Shown: positions 25,880-35,244 of the stretch, piece after piece
Layout of the letters: every line of letters begins with the position of its first letter
How positions within the stretch are numbered: position 1 is the first letter of the stretch
Source of the DNA: UBA7430 sp002478765
GTDB lineage: Bacteria > Bacteroidota > Bacteroidia > Flavobacteriales > UBA7430
Assembly: GCA_943789355.1 (NCBI GenBank)
Contig: CALSTU010000004.1
Coordinates: 124,001 to 188,000, forward strand
Direction: 5' to 3'
Length of the DNA stretch: 64,000 nucleotides
The notes under the pieces: model-generated
The model's database searches: none
What the model was told of the DNA's origin: nothing
Seen by the model: only the letters and a program-made list of their open reading frames with translations
Position numbers and translations under genes: made by a program

Positions 25880-27100
25880 TTATGAAAATAATTGTTTCAC
25901 TTTTTTCACACCTTCAATAAACGTGTCTATTTCTTCCTTTGTATTGTATACTGCAAAAGAAGCTCTCATCGTTCCGGGAATTGAATACCGATCCATTACC
26001 GGCTGAGCACAATGATGGCCTGTTCGTATAGCAATTCCTAATTTATCGAGTATCGTTCCGGCATCATAAGGATGAACACCATCAATAATGAAAGATACAA
26101 CACCTGCCTTTTCTTTGGCCTCTCCAATAAATCGTATGCCTCCAACTTCTTGTAACTTTTCAGTTGCATAAGCCAGTAATTCAGCTTCTTGCTGAGCTAT
26201 ATTCTCTATACCTATTTCTTCAATAAATCTGATGGCAGCTTCTATAGCGACTCCACCAACAATATTTGGTGTACCTGCTTCAAATTTAAAAGGCAAGTCA
26301 TTGTAAGTCGTTCCTTCAAATTTGACCTCTTTGATCATTTCTCCACCTCCGTGGTAAGGTGGCATTTTATCTAATATTTCTTTTTTTCCATGCAGAATCC
26401 CAACGCCCGTGGGACCGTACATTTTATGCGCAGAAAAACAATAGAAATCACAATTTAAAGACTGAACGTCAACAGTCATGTGAGGTGTCGCTTGAGCACC
26501 ATCAATAAGTACTAAGGCACCTTTTTCTTGCGCCAAAAAAGTTATCTCTTCAACAGGGTTGACCGTTCCCAAGGCGTTTGAAATATGATTTACAGTAACT
26601 AACTTTGTTTTATCACTCAGTAGCGCACGGTAAGCATCCATGTCAAGTTCTCCCGAATCTAAAACAGGAATAACCTTAAGTGTCGCTCCTGATTGTTCAC
26701 AAGCCATTTGCCAAGGAACAATATTGGAATGATGCTCTATAGCTGATATGATGATTTCATCTCCCGCTTTAAAAAGCCAATTAGATAGGCAAGTGGATAC
26801 TAAATTGATGGCCTCAGTTGTGCCACGTGTAAAGATAATCTCTTCAGTAGACGCTGCGTTTATAAAGCGTCGAACAGCCTCTCGTGCCAACTCATATTTG
26901 TCGGTAGCTTTTTGACTTAAATAGTGTACACCACGGTGTATATTGCTATTCTCCTTGTTGTAATAATGGGCAATTGCATCTACAACCATTTTTGGCTTTT
27001 GACTTGTTGCTGCATTGTCAAAATAAATCAAAGGATGTCCATTAACTTCTTGATGAAGGGCCGGAAATTGGGCGCGAATATGGTCGATGTCTACTGCCAT
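25880..27100 (-). CDS. sufS: cysteine desulfurase SufS
   Basis: A PLP enzyme that extracts sulfur from cysteine for Fe-S clusters. The 406-residue type II desulfurase shows YFDNAATSQKP, the PLP lysine in FSAHKMYGPTGVG, and the active-site Cys in IRTGHHCAQPVM. It immediately follows sufD on the minus strand. Confidence 0.96.
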   Translation of the reverse strand: MAVDIDHIRAQFPALHQEVNGHPLIYFDNAATSQKPKMVVDAIAHYYNKENSNIHRGVHYLSQKATDKYELAREAVRRFINAASTEEIIFTRGTTEAINLVSTCLSNWLFKAGDEIIISAIEHHSNIVPWQMACEQSGATLKVIPVLDSGELDMDAYRALLSDKTKLVTVNHISNALGTVNPVEEITFLAQEKGALVLIDGAQATPHMTVDVQSLNCDFYCFSAHKMYGPTGVGILHGKKEILDKMPPYHGGGEMIKEVKFEGTTYNDLPFKFEAGTPNIVGGVAIEAAIRFIEEIGIENIAQQEAELLAYATEKLQEVGGIRFIGEAKEKAGVVSFIIDGVHPYDAGTILDKLGIAIRTGHHCAQPVMDRYSIPGTMRASFAVYNTKEEIDTFIEGVKKVKQLFS

Positions 27101-28429
27101 TTATATATTTAGTTCATTCAACTCTAGATTGACATTTAGTTTTTGTGCTACCAAATTTATGAGCTGGGCTTTGAGCTCAGGAATGGTAATATTTTTTAGT
27201 GTGTCCCCAGCAAAAGCAAACATCAAAAAGGCTTTAGCTTCTTTGATAGGAATTCCTCTGGACTGCATGTAGAATAATGCTTCATCGTCTAATTGTCCGA
27301 TGGTACAACCATGGGAGCATGCAACATCATCTGCAAAAATTTCCAATTGAGGCTTCGTATCAATGGCAGCTAAATCTGTCAACAACAAATTGTTGTTTTG
27401 CTGAAATGCATTTGTTTTTTGAGCGTCTTTACGCACCATGACCTTTCCGTTAAATACTCCTTTCGATTTCTCATCGTAAATTCCTTTGTACAACTGATTG
27501 GATTGACAATTAGGCACAGCATGATCTACAAAAGTATGATGATCTACGATCGTGTCTCCTTTCAACAGAGTGATTGCATCCATATTGGCTTCAGCATATT
27601 CACCCGAAAATTCAAAATGCAAGTTGTTTCTGGTCAGATCTCCTCCGAAAGCAAAAGTGTCAACTAAGGACGAGCTTTTTGCTCCTTGCTGAACAAATGT
27701 ACTATCAACAAGTGTCGTCTGATCTAAGTTATTTTGAACTTTAAAGTGCTTGAAATGCGCTTCGTTACCTACAGAGGTTTCAGTCACTACATTAGTGAAC
27801 ACGTACTCATCTGTAAGGGATTGATGACGTTCTAAAATTTGAACTTCTGCTCTATCTTCGACAACAAATAGGTTTCGAACTTGACTCAGTTGAGCTTCAG
27901 AATTATCATTGTTGATGTAGATGATTTGAATGAGCTTGTCCACAACAGATCCTGCTTTTACGTAGATAAAAGCACCCTCTTTCGCAAAGGCCGTATTTAA
28001 AGCAACCATACTTTGTTGCGTGTCGGCGAGTTTTCCAAAATACTCATTGAAAATCTCTGAATCTCCAGAAAAAGCATCTTTGAGGTTTGTAACGAAGAAA
28101 TTCTCTTGACTCGTAGTGTTCGATAGAGCGCTGCTAAATACTCCATTCACAAATACAAGCTTGTAGGAATCAATTCCAGAACATAAAAATGAATCTACTT
28201 CCGAAGACTTAACGTCAGTACTAAACTGAGACTCTAACTGATAATCACGTTTGATACTTTTATTTAGCGGAGTGTATTTCCACTCTTCATCTTTCATTGA
28301 AGGAAATCCTTGGGCAGTAAAAACAGCCATACTCTCGGTACGTTTTGTTCCTACATGCTCCGCTTCGGAACCGTTTGAACTCTGTACTAGGTTCTCAAAG
28401 GAGTTAATAAGTTTATCTTTTAAATTCAA
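27101..28429 (-). CDS. sufD: Fe-S cluster assembly protein SufD
   Basis: A scaffold-complex subunit, the paralogue of SufB, forming SufBC2D. The 442-residue protein has the beta-helix core with DHHTFVDHAVPNCQS, FNGKVMVRKDAQKTNAFQQN and the closing ACSHGCTIGQLDDEALFYMQ. These are the usual SufD landmarks. It lies between sufC and sufS. Confidence 0.95.
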   Translation of the reverse strand: MNLKDKLINSFENLVQSSNGSEAEHVGTKRTESMAVFTAQGFPSMKDEEWKYTPLNKSIKRDYQLESQFSTDVKSSEVDSFLCSGIDSYKLVFVNGVFSSALSNTTSQENFFVTNLKDAFSGDSEIFNEYFGKLADTQQSMVALNTAFAKEGAFIYVKAGSVVDKLIQIIYINNDNSEAQLSQVRNLFVVEDRAEVQILERHQSLTDEYVFTNVVTETSVGNEAHFKHFKVQNNLDQTTLVDSTFVQQGAKSSSLVDTFAFGGDLTRNNLHFEFSGEYAEANMDAITLLKGDTIVDHHTFVDHAVPNCQSNQLYKGIYDEKSKGVFNGKVMVRKDAQKTNAFQQNNNLLLTDLAAIDTKPQLEIFADDVACSHGCTIGQLDDEALFYMQSRGIPIKEAKAFLMFAFAGDTLKNITIPELKAQLINLVAQKLNVNLELNELNI

Positions 28430-28476
28430 TGGTAAAAATTAAAAGTTAAAAATTAGCTTTCATTAGCAAGTCAAGC

Positions 28477-29226
28477 TTACTTAAGCTCTTGTTTGATCCA
28501 ATCATACCCTTTCTCCTCAAGCTCTAACGCTAGATTTTTGTCTCCCGATTTAACGATTTTACCGTCAAATAAAACATGAACAAAATCAGGGATTATATGG
28601 TCTAAGAGTCTCTGGTAATGGGTAATTACCATAACTGCATTGTCTTCACCTTTGAGCTTATTTACGCCATTTGCAACAATTCTTAAGGCATCTATATCCA
28701 ATCCAGAATCTGTTTCATCCAAAATGGCAAGCTTAGGATCTAACATAGCCATTTGAAAAATCTCATTCCTTTTCTTTTCTCCTCCAGAAAACCCTTCGTT
28801 AATGGATCGGGACATGAAGGTCTTATCCATCTCAAGTAATTGTTGCTTTTCTCGCATCAATTTCAATAGGTCCTTAGCTTCCATCGCATCTAAACCTTTT
28901 GCTTTACGATTTTCGTTAATCGCTGTCTTGATGAAGTTTGTAACAGAAACTCCGGGAATCTCCACGGGATACTGGAAAGAAAGAAAAACACCTGCATGAG
29001 CTCGCTCCTCAGGAGCAAGATCCATGATGTCTTTTCCTTCAAACTCAATCTTACCACCGGTTACTTCGTATTCTTCACGACCAGCAATAACGGCTGAAAG
29101 CGTACTCTTACCAGCTCCATTTGGACCCATGATGGCGTGTACTTCACCTTTATTTATTTCTAAGTTGAGACCTTTGATAATTTCCTTCCCTTCAATCTCA
29201 ACTTTTAAATCTTGTATTTTAAGCAT
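28477..29226 (-). CDS. sufC: Fe-S cluster assembly ATPase SufC
   Basis: The ABC-type ATPase that drives conformational change of the SufBD scaffold. The 249-residue protein has Walker A (GPNGAGKSTL), an ABC signature (FSGGEKKRNE), and Walker B (LAILDETDSGLD). The Asp before SGLD and the KKR after the signature are typical of SufC as opposed to transporter ATPases. It is flanked by sufB and sufD. Confidence 0.96.
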   Translation of the reverse strand: MLKIQDLKVEIEGKEIIKGLNLEINKGEVHAIMGPNGAGKSTLSAVIAGREEYEVTGGKIEFEGKDIMDLAPEERAHAGVFLSFQYPVEIPGVSVTNFIKTAINENRKAKGLDAMEAKDLLKLMREKQQLLEMDKTFMSRSINEGFSGGEKKRNEIFQMAMLDPKLAILDETDSGLDIDALRIVANGVNKLKGEDNAVMVITHYQRLLDHIIPDFVHVLFDGKIVKSGDKNLALELEEKGYDWIKQELK

Positions 29227-29242
29227 GTTCTGTTTCTTTGGT

Positions 29243-30685
29243 TTAACCTACACTCCCTTCCAATGAAAGTGAAAGTAATTTTTGTGCTTCTACGGCAAAT
29301 TCCATAGGAAGCTGATTTAATACGTCTTTACAGTATCCATTAACAATCAAGCCTATTGCTTCATCAGTTCCGATACCTCTTTGGTTGCAATAGAAAAGTT
29401 GATCTTCTCCGATTTTAGAGGTAGTCGCTTCATGCTCGATTCGTGCTGTTTTATTTTTTACCTCGATGTAAGGGAAAGTGTGTGAGCCACAGGTATCTCC
29501 CATTAGTAATGAATCACACTGAGAAAAATTTCTAGCATTTTCAGCGCCTTTCATTATCTTGACTAAACCACGGTAGTTCCCATTACTGTTTCCAGCAGAA
29601 ATTCCTTTAGAAATGATGGTACTCTTAGTGTTTTTACCAATATGGATCATTTTTGTTCCTGTATCGGCTTGTTGATAATTGTTTGTTACAGCAACAGAAA
29701 AGAATTCTCCAATAGAATAGTCACCTTTCAAAATACACGATGGATATTTCCAAGTAACTGCAGATCCAGTTTCTACCTGAGTCCATGATATTTTTGCATG
29801 ATTGTGACAGATCCCTCTCTTGGTTACAAAATTGAATACACCACCTTTACCCTCTTTATTTCCTGGGTACCAGTTCTGAACCGTAGAGTATTTAATCTCT
29901 GCGTTATCCATTGCAACCAATTCTACCACAGCAGCATGAAGTTGATTTTCATCTCGTGATGGGGCTGTACAACCTTCTAGATAAGAAACATAAGACCCTT
30001 CATCTGCAATCAGTAACGTTCGCTCAAACTGACCCGTCCCCGCTTGATTGATACGGAAATATGTAGACAGCTCCATAGGACATCTAGTGCCTTTTGGGAT
30101 GTAGCAAAAAGATCCGTCTGTAAACACCGCTGAGTTGAGGGCTGAATAGTAGTTGTCGGTTTTGGGAACTACAGATCCAATGTATTTTCTAACCAATTCA
30201 GGATGTTCTTGTATCGCTTCACTGATGGAACAAAATATGATTCCAAGTTCTCCTAACTTCTCTTTAAATGATGTTGCAACAGAAACCGAATCGACAACAA
30301 TGTCAACAGCAACTCCAGATAGTCTTTTTTGTTCCTCAAGAGAAATACCAAGCTTTTCAAAAGTCTTCAACAACTCAGGATCTACCTCATCAAGACTTTC
30401 TAAGGTTTTCTTTGGCTTGGGAGCAGAGTAGTAAGAAATCGATTGTAAATCGGGTTTTTTGTACGTAACATTCGCCCAGTCAGGCTCCGTCATCTCTTTA
30501 AATTTCTTGAATGCATCCAACCGCCAATCCAACAACCATTCAGGCTCATTTTTCTTCATTGAAATCAGGCGAATTACGTCCTCATTCAAACCCTTACTAA
30601 TCGTGTCAGATTCAATATCGGTCACAAAACCGTATTTGTACTCGGAATTGGTGACCTCGTGTAATATTTTGTCTTCTTCTGTCAA
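29243..30685 (-). CDS. sufB: Fe-S cluster assembly protein SufB
   Basis: The main scaffold on which Fe-S clusters form. The 480-residue protein has CYIPKGTRCPMELSTYFRIN, LEGCTAPSRDENQLHAAVVE and CDSLLMGDTCGSHTFPYIEV. The last holds the cysteines near the SufB-SufD interface. It lies between sufA and sufC, the usual core order. Confidence 0.96.
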   Translation of the reverse strand: MTEEDKILHEVTNSEYKYGFVTDIESDTISKGLNEDVIRLISMKKNEPEWLLDWRLDAFKKFKEMTEPDWANVTYKKPDLQSISYYSAPKPKKTLESLDEVDPELLKTFEKLGISLEEQKRLSGVAVDIVVDSVSVATSFKEKLGELGIIFCSISEAIQEHPELVRKYIGSVVPKTDNYYSALNSAVFTDGSFCYIPKGTRCPMELSTYFRINQAGTGQFERTLLIADEGSYVSYLEGCTAPSRDENQLHAAVVELVAMDNAEIKYSTVQNWYPGNKEGKGGVFNFVTKRGICHNHAKISWTQVETGSAVTWKYPSCILKGDYSIGEFFSVAVTNNYQQADTGTKMIHIGKNTKSTIISKGISAGNSNGNYRGLVKIMKGAENARNFSQCDSLLMGDTCGSHTFPYIEVKNKTARIEHEATTSKIGEDQLFYCNQRGIGTDEAIGLIVNGYCKDVLNQLPMEFAVEAQKLLSLSLEGSVG

Positions 30686-30751
30686 CTTTATGTCTAATTA
30701 AAAGTTAAAAATTCGATTGGGAAACGCTCTAAACCTAATGTTTCCGGACAA

Positions 30752-31078
30752 CTATATTGCAAATGATTCCCCACAACCACATGTTCGTGTTGCGTTGGGA
30801 TTATTAAAAGTAAACCCTTTGCCATTTAACCCTCCTGAGAAGTCTAACTCTGTTCCGGCAAGATATAGCAGGCTTTTTTTGTCTACCAAAATTCGAACCT
30901 CATTGTCTTCAATGAGCTTATCTCCCTCCAAACGGTCTTTAGTAAAGTCTAATTTATAAGATAAACCTGAACATCCACCACTAGACACTCCCACCTTTAC
31001 AAAGGCATCTTTACCAAGCCCATCTTCCTCTAATAGAGAATAGATTTTTTTCTTTGCTGTTTCAGTTACACTTACCAT
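30752..31078 (-). CDS. sufA: HesB/IscA-family A-type Fe-S carrier
   Basis: A 108-residue A-type carrier with the three conserved cysteines in SSGGCSGLSYKLDF and TRTCGCGESF. It moves clusters from the scaffold to target proteins. As first gene of the suf operon it fits SufA, though sequence alone does not separate SufA, IscA and ErpA. No IscR or SufR regulator gene lies next to it. Confidence 0.92.
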   Translation of the reverse strand: MVSVTETAKKKIYSLLEEDGLGKDAFVKVGVSSGGCSGLSYKLDFTKDRLEGDKLIEDNEVRILVDKKSLLYLAGTELDFSGGLNGKGFTFNNPNATRTCGCGESFAI

Positions 31079-31128
31079 ATTTAACTTACTATTATTTTAA
31101 TCAATTCTAAGTCGTTATTTCTATTTTG

Positions 31129-31136
31129 CAAAGATA
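31129..31136 (-). promoter_or_regulatory. -7 element of the suf operon
   Basis: TATCTTTG on the minus strand is a full match to TAnnTTTG, about 50 bases before sufA. The sequence at the -33 distance is AT-rich without a clear TTTG. The 127-base sufA-thiL gap is otherwise featureless. Confidence 0.5.
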
Positions 31137-31205
31137 CGAAATAAAAATATCTATAAATCGAATTTTATAGAATCAATCTGCGATAAAAAAACATAATTTT
31201 ACAGC

Positions 31206-32264
31206 ATGAGTATATTCGAAAACAAAGAGCAAAAATTTACATCCATCTCTAGCTTAGGAGAGTTCGGATTAATCGATCACATTACAAAGGATATCGAGCA
31301 TTACAATGACTCCACACTAAAAGGCGTAGGAGACGATGCTGCTGTGATTAAATGCGGAGCATTTTGCCAAGTTGTATCCACAGACTTATTGGTTGAAGGT
31401 GTGCATTTTGACCTTTCATACGCACCGCTGAAGCATCTGGGGTATAAAGCTGTTGTTGTAAACCTGTCAGACATCTGCGCCATGAATGTCATTCCTACTC
31501 AAATAACAGTTTCTTTAGCGCTTTCGAATCGTTTTCCTCTAGAGGCTGTAGAGGAGTTGTATGCAGGAGTTAAACTTGCCTGTAAACAATACGAGGTAGA
31601 TTTAATTGGTGGGGATACAACCAGTTCGTTGTCTGGTCTCATGATTAGTGTTACTGCAATGGGCATGGCAAAAGAAGAGGATATCGTGTACCGTTCTGGA
31701 GCTGGTGAGAAAGATTTAATTGTTACAACAGGAGACTTAGGCGGCGCATATCTGGGATTGCAAATTTTAGAACGTGAAAAGGCTGTTTTTATGGAAGATA
31801 AAAACATGCAACCTGACTTACATGGATCTGAGTATGTTCTCGAAAGACAACTAAAACCCGAAGCGCGTAAAGATGTGGTGGAAATGTTCAAAAAAATGGA
31901 TTTGAAACCGACTTCTATGATTGATATTTCAGACGGTTTATCATCAGAACTCCTGCACTTAGCTAAATCTTCTGATGCAGGACTTCAAGTCTATGAAGAA
32001 AAAATTCCTGTTGACCCAACGGTGATGACCATTGCAGAAGAATTCAATTTAAACGGAGTTACTTGCGCGCTCAATGGCGGGGAAGATTATGAACTACTTT
32101 TCACTGTAGCTCAGAATGATTACGAAAAAATCAAAGCCAACCCGAACATGACAATCATCGGTTATATGACCGAAAAAAGCTCAGGAGTTCACCTTATCAC
32201 ACACGATGCTAAGGCAATCCCGCTGACAGCGCAAGGGTGGAATTCTCATCAAAAAGATGCGTAA
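31206..32264 (+). CDS. thiL: thiamine-monophosphate kinase
   Basis: It phosphorylates thiamine monophosphate to the active diphosphate cofactor. The 352-residue protein of the PurM/ThiL fold begins with a GEFGLIDHI segment, then GVGDDAAVI, STDLLVEGVHFDL, VVNLSDICAMN and LIGGDTTSS, all ATP/Mg-binding landmarks. LNGGEDYELLF is near the C-terminus. It diverges from the suf operon and ends directly against the next gene on the other strand. Confidence 0.95.
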   Translation: MSIFENKEQKFTSISSLGEFGLIDHITKDIEHYNDSTLKGVGDDAAVIKCGAFCQVVSTDLLVEGVHFDLSYAPLKHLGYKAVVVNLSDICAMNVIPTQITVSLALSNRFPLEAVEELYAGVKLACKQYEVDLIGGDTTSSLSGLMISVTAMGMAKEEDIVYRSGAGEKDLIVTTGDLGGAYLGLQILEREKAVFMEDKNMQPDLHGSEYVLERQLKPEARKDVVEMFKKMDLKPTSMIDISDGLSSELLHLAKSSDAGLQVYEEKIPVDPTVMTIAEEFNLNGVTCALNGGEDYELLFTVAQNDYEKIKANPNMTIIGYMTEKSSGVHLITHDAKAIPLTAQGWNSHQKDA

Positions 32265-33044
32265 TTAAGAGGTTGCCTTTTTGATGGCTTCTAGAGCTTT
32301 TTCAGGAGCTTCTAAATGACTCATATGTCCCGCATCTTTGATTTCTATGAAGGTTGCATCGTTTTCCAATGCTTCTTGCTTGAGGCTTAAAGAAGACAAA
32401 ACAGGGTCTTCCGCACCGAAAATGTAAGTCTTCTTTCCGCTAAACATTTTCAGAACACGGTTCGTGTCTCTTCTTTGCGCCATCCCTTTAAGGGCAGCTA
32501 TGATAGCTGTTTCACTGAATTCATTGGCTTCTGCAACCATTTTATCTATCTTCATGGCGCCCCTTTTCAGGAAAATTTCTTGAAATAAAAAAGGAATTGA
32601 TGTTTTTAGATAAACACTTTTTTTGTATTCAATCGAAGCAACTGCTCGTTCACGATTTTTCTTTCGATCTTCAGAATCAGACATTGCCGTTGAGTGAAAC
32701 AAGCAGATATGATTTATTTTTTCTGGACAAACATTAAGAGCAGCAAGGGCAACATACCCTCCCATAGAATGACCTATTAAAGTGCAATCGTTAATTTTTA
32801 ATTCGATCAACAGCGCATCTATACAAGTCGAAAAAAAAGACATCGTATGAATTTTACGTTCACAATCGGATTTGCCAAATCCAGGTAAATCGAGACATAA
32901 AACTTGCTTATTTTTAGATAGCGTAGGCACAACATCATCCCACATGTTAGAACTTTCCAAAAAACCATGAATAAGCAGGACAACGTCACCTGAACCATGA
33001 ACTTCATAGTGTAAATTTACGTTGTCGTGTAAAAAATAGGGCAT
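32265..33044 (-). CDS. alpha/beta hydrolase
   Basis: A 259-residue alpha/beta-hydrolase with LLIHGFLESSNMW (oxyanion region), the nucleophile Ser93 in LIGHSMGGYVA, and the catalytic His in DAGHMSHLEAPEKA. It has no signal peptide, so it is cytoplasmic. The substrate is unknown; the family includes esterases and C-C hydrolases. It follows the aminopeptidase P gene by 50 bases on the same strand and is probably cotranscribed with it. Confidence 0.85.
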   Translation of the reverse strand: MPYFLHDNVNLHYEVHGSGDVVLLIHGFLESSNMWDDVVPTLSKNKQVLCLDLPGFGKSDCERKIHTMSFFSTCIDALLIELKINDCTLIGHSMGGYVALAALNVCPEKINHICLFHSTAMSDSEDRKKNRERAVASIEYKKSVYLKTSIPFLFQEIFLKRGAMKIDKMVAEANEFSETAIIAALKGMAQRRDTNRVLKMFSGKKTYIFGAEDPVLSSLSLKQEALENDATFIEIKDAGHMSHLEAPEKALEAIKKATS

Positions 33045-33094
33045 TTACAATCTCATTTTTTTCGTGATTACCAAAAGAATTTCTGAATGTAAGC

Positions 33095-34387
33095 TTACTG
33101 ATTACGCATTAAAAATTCAATATCATTAGCTTCAATAGGTATGTTTGCCATCAGGTCTAAAGGACCATTTTCAGTCACTAAAATATCGTTCTCTAAACGT
33201 ATTCCTAAATTTTCTTCAGGAATGTATATTCCGGGCTCACAAGTAAAAACCATACCCGCTTCCAAAATTCTAGAAAACGACCCTACATCATGAACATCCA
33301 GGCCCAAAAAGTGAGAAGTCCCATGCATAAAATACTTTCTGTAAGCCGGAGATTCTGGACTTTGATTGTCTACATCCGATTGAGTGAGCAATCCCAAGCC
33401 CAGTAACTCTTGCTCCATGAATCGTCCAACTTTTTTGTTGTATTCAGACAAAAGAGTTCCAGGAACCAACATCTTTGTCGCCGACTTCATTACTCTCAAC
33501 ACAGCATTGTACACGTCTTTTTGTCTCTTAGTGAATTTACCACTCACAGGAACACATCGTGTTAAATCAGAAGCATAATTAGCATATTCAGCAGCGAAAT
33601 CCATTAAAATAACATCTCCTTCTTTACAAACTGCATTGTTGTCTGTGTAATGCAAAATACAGGCATTTTTACCCGAGGCTATAATGGGTGCGTAGGCAAA
33701 TCCTCGCGACCTATTGCGCACAAATTCATGGATAATATCCGCTTCTATTTCAAACTCCATCGTGCCGGGCTTGATCTTTTTGAGTATTCTTCGAAAGGCT
33801 GACTCAGTAAGATTACATGCCTTTTGAATAAGTTCAACCTCCTGAACTTCCTTAACAGCCCGAAGATGATGCATGATGGATGCGCTGCATTCATAGTCAT
33901 GATTTGCATGTGCGCCTCGTACCCACTTCGCAAATCGAGCATCACGTGTCTCTACCTCTATCGTTGCTCTGGAATGTTTGTTACGATTCAAATAAATATT
34001 TTCAACCTCATCTATGATGCTCGAAAGGATTGACTCCAAATGATCCGACCAGTAAACCGTTTTTATTCCTGATATTTCAAAAGATTGCTTTTTATTTAAT
34101 TTAGCACCCTCCCAAACGGCAATATGATCATTGGTTTCTTTAACAAATAATACTTCCCTTAACTCCGGGTTTGAACAATCTGGAAAAAGAAGTAAAAGAG
34201 ACTCTTCTTGATCGATCCCTGACAAATAGAATAAATCACTATTCTGTCGAAAAGGCATCGTACCATCCCCGTTTGTAGGCATTATATCATTGGAATTAAA
34301 AATTGCCAATGACTTTGGTTTAAGTTCTTTACAGAAACGTTTTCTATTATTAATGAACAGAGCCTGTTCGATTTTTTCGTATTTCAT
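33095..34387 (-). CDS. pepP: Xaa-Pro aminopeptidase (aminopeptidase P family)
   Basis: It removes N-terminal residues before proline. The 430-residue pita-bread enzyme shows metal ligands in VILMDFAAEYANYASDLTR (two Asp), HGTSHFLGLDVHDVG (His), FTCEPGIYIP (Glu) and GIRLENDILVT (Glu). The N-terminal domain (PFRQNSDLFYLSGID) is typical of PepP. It is cytoplasmic by lack of a signal peptide. Confidence 0.92.
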   Translation of the reverse strand: MKYEKIEQALFINNRKRFCKELKPKSLAIFNSNDIMPTNGDGTMPFRQNSDLFYLSGIDQEESLLLLFPDCSNPELREVLFVKETNDHIAVWEGAKLNKKQSFEISGIKTVYWSDHLESILSSIIDEVENIYLNRNKHSRATIEVETRDARFAKWVRGAHANHDYECSASIMHHLRAVKEVQEVELIQKACNLTESAFRRILKKIKPGTMEFEIEADIIHEFVRNRSRGFAYAPIIASGKNACILHYTDNNAVCKEGDVILMDFAAEYANYASDLTRCVPVSGKFTKRQKDVYNAVLRVMKSATKMLVPGTLLSEYNKKVGRFMEQELLGLGLLTQSDVDNQSPESPAYRKYFMHGTSHFLGLDVHDVGSFSRILEAGMVFTCEPGIYIPEENLGIRLENDILVTENGPLDLMANIPIEANDIEFLMRNQ

Positions 34388-34420
34388 TGTTTTTTAATTT
34401 ATATATATATTCCAAGTACA

Positions 34421-34428
34421 CAAATATA
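34421..34428 (-). promoter_or_regulatory. -7 element before pepP
   Basis: TATATTTG on the minus strand fully matches TAnnTTTG and lies 33 bases before the pepP ATG. No TTTG is found at the expected -33 distance. It would drive pepP and the hydrolase after it. Confidence 0.45.
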
Positions 34429-34483
34429 AGTTTATAAAATGTGGTATTTAACCTATTAAGAATCAATATTAATTAATCTGATG

Positions 34484-34515
34484 GTTGTCTGCTAGCCGTT
34501 TGTGTCGTAAATTTG
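34484..34515 (+). promoter_or_regulatory. sdhCAB promoter, Bacteroidota type
   Basis: GTTG (34484-34487) is followed after 20 bases by TAAATTTG (34508-34515), matching the -33/-7 pattern. The start of transcription would be near 34520, leaving a leader of about 47 bases with the ribosome-binding AAGGAA at 34555-34560, six bases before the sdhC ATG. Confidence 0.7.
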
Positions 34516-34566
34516 CATAACCGAATTAAAAATTACTTTTTTAAAAACCAAGAAAAGGAAATTATC

Positions 34567-35241
34567 ATGAGCAACAACGCTGGATTATTTTCATCATCAT
34601 TAGGAAGGAAGTACTTGATGGCTATTACAGGCTTATTTCTGTGCAGTTTTCTTTTAGTACACCTTATTGGAAACGTGGCTTTATACACAGATCCTGTGAA
34701 ATTTAACGAGTATACTCGTTTTATGTCCTCAAACCCAATCATCCGTGTTATGGAAATCATATTGGTCGCTGGATTTTTAGCGCACATTATTGATGCGGTA
34801 CTCTTAACTAAAGCAAACAAAGCGGCACAACCTGTAAAGTATGCCATGGATAAAAAGAATAGCTCATGGTATTCCAGAAATATGGGGCTTACCGGTTCAA
34901 TTATTCTCGCTTTTTTAGTCCTGCACCTACAGTCGTTTTGGTATCAATACAAATTTGGTGAAATCTCTATGGCTATTGACAGCAATGGAGAAGTCATTAA
35001 AGACATGTACAATATTGTGATTACTGCCTTTAAACAACCATGGTATTCCGCAATATATGTTGTTGCAATGATTTTATTGGGCTCGCATTTAAACCACGGA
35101 TTCCAATCTGCTTTTCAGTCCGTAGGACTTCGTCACAAAAAATACACGCCAACGATCAAAAAACTAGGAACAGCTTTTGCAGTTCTCATTACTTTAGGAT
35201 TTATTTCATTTCCAATCTATTTCTATTTTACACAACTTTAA
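34567..35241 (+). CDS. sdhC: succinate dehydrogenase cytochrome b subunit
   Basis: The single membrane anchor of a B-type succinate:quinone oxidoreductase, with five predicted membrane helices and histidines (HLIGN, HIIDA, HLQSF, HLNHGF) suited to bind two haems. From ATG 34567 the protein is 224 residues, beginning MSNNAGLFSSSLGRKYL. An upstream in-frame TTG at 34513 is rejected because it lies inside the promoter. There is no separate sdhD, which fits the one-anchor type. The gap to sdhA is three bases. Confidence 0.93.
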   Translation: MSNNAGLFSSSLGRKYLMAITGLFLCSFLLVHLIGNVALYTDPVKFNEYTRFMSSNPIIRVMEIILVAGFLAHIIDAVLLTKANKAAQPVKYAMDKKNSSWYSRNMGLTGSIILAFLVLHLQSFWYQYKFGEISMAIDSNGEVIKDMYNIVITAFKQPWYSAIYVVAMILLGSHLNHGFQSAFQSVGLRHKKYTPTIKKLGTAFAVLITLGFISFPIYFYFTQL

Positions 35242-35244
35242 GAC

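Noticed and set aside
34513..34566. Upstream TTG start extending sdhC by 18 residues.
   Set aside because: It overlaps the -7 promoter box, while ATG 34567 has a good AAGGAA site at six bases and fits the family start.
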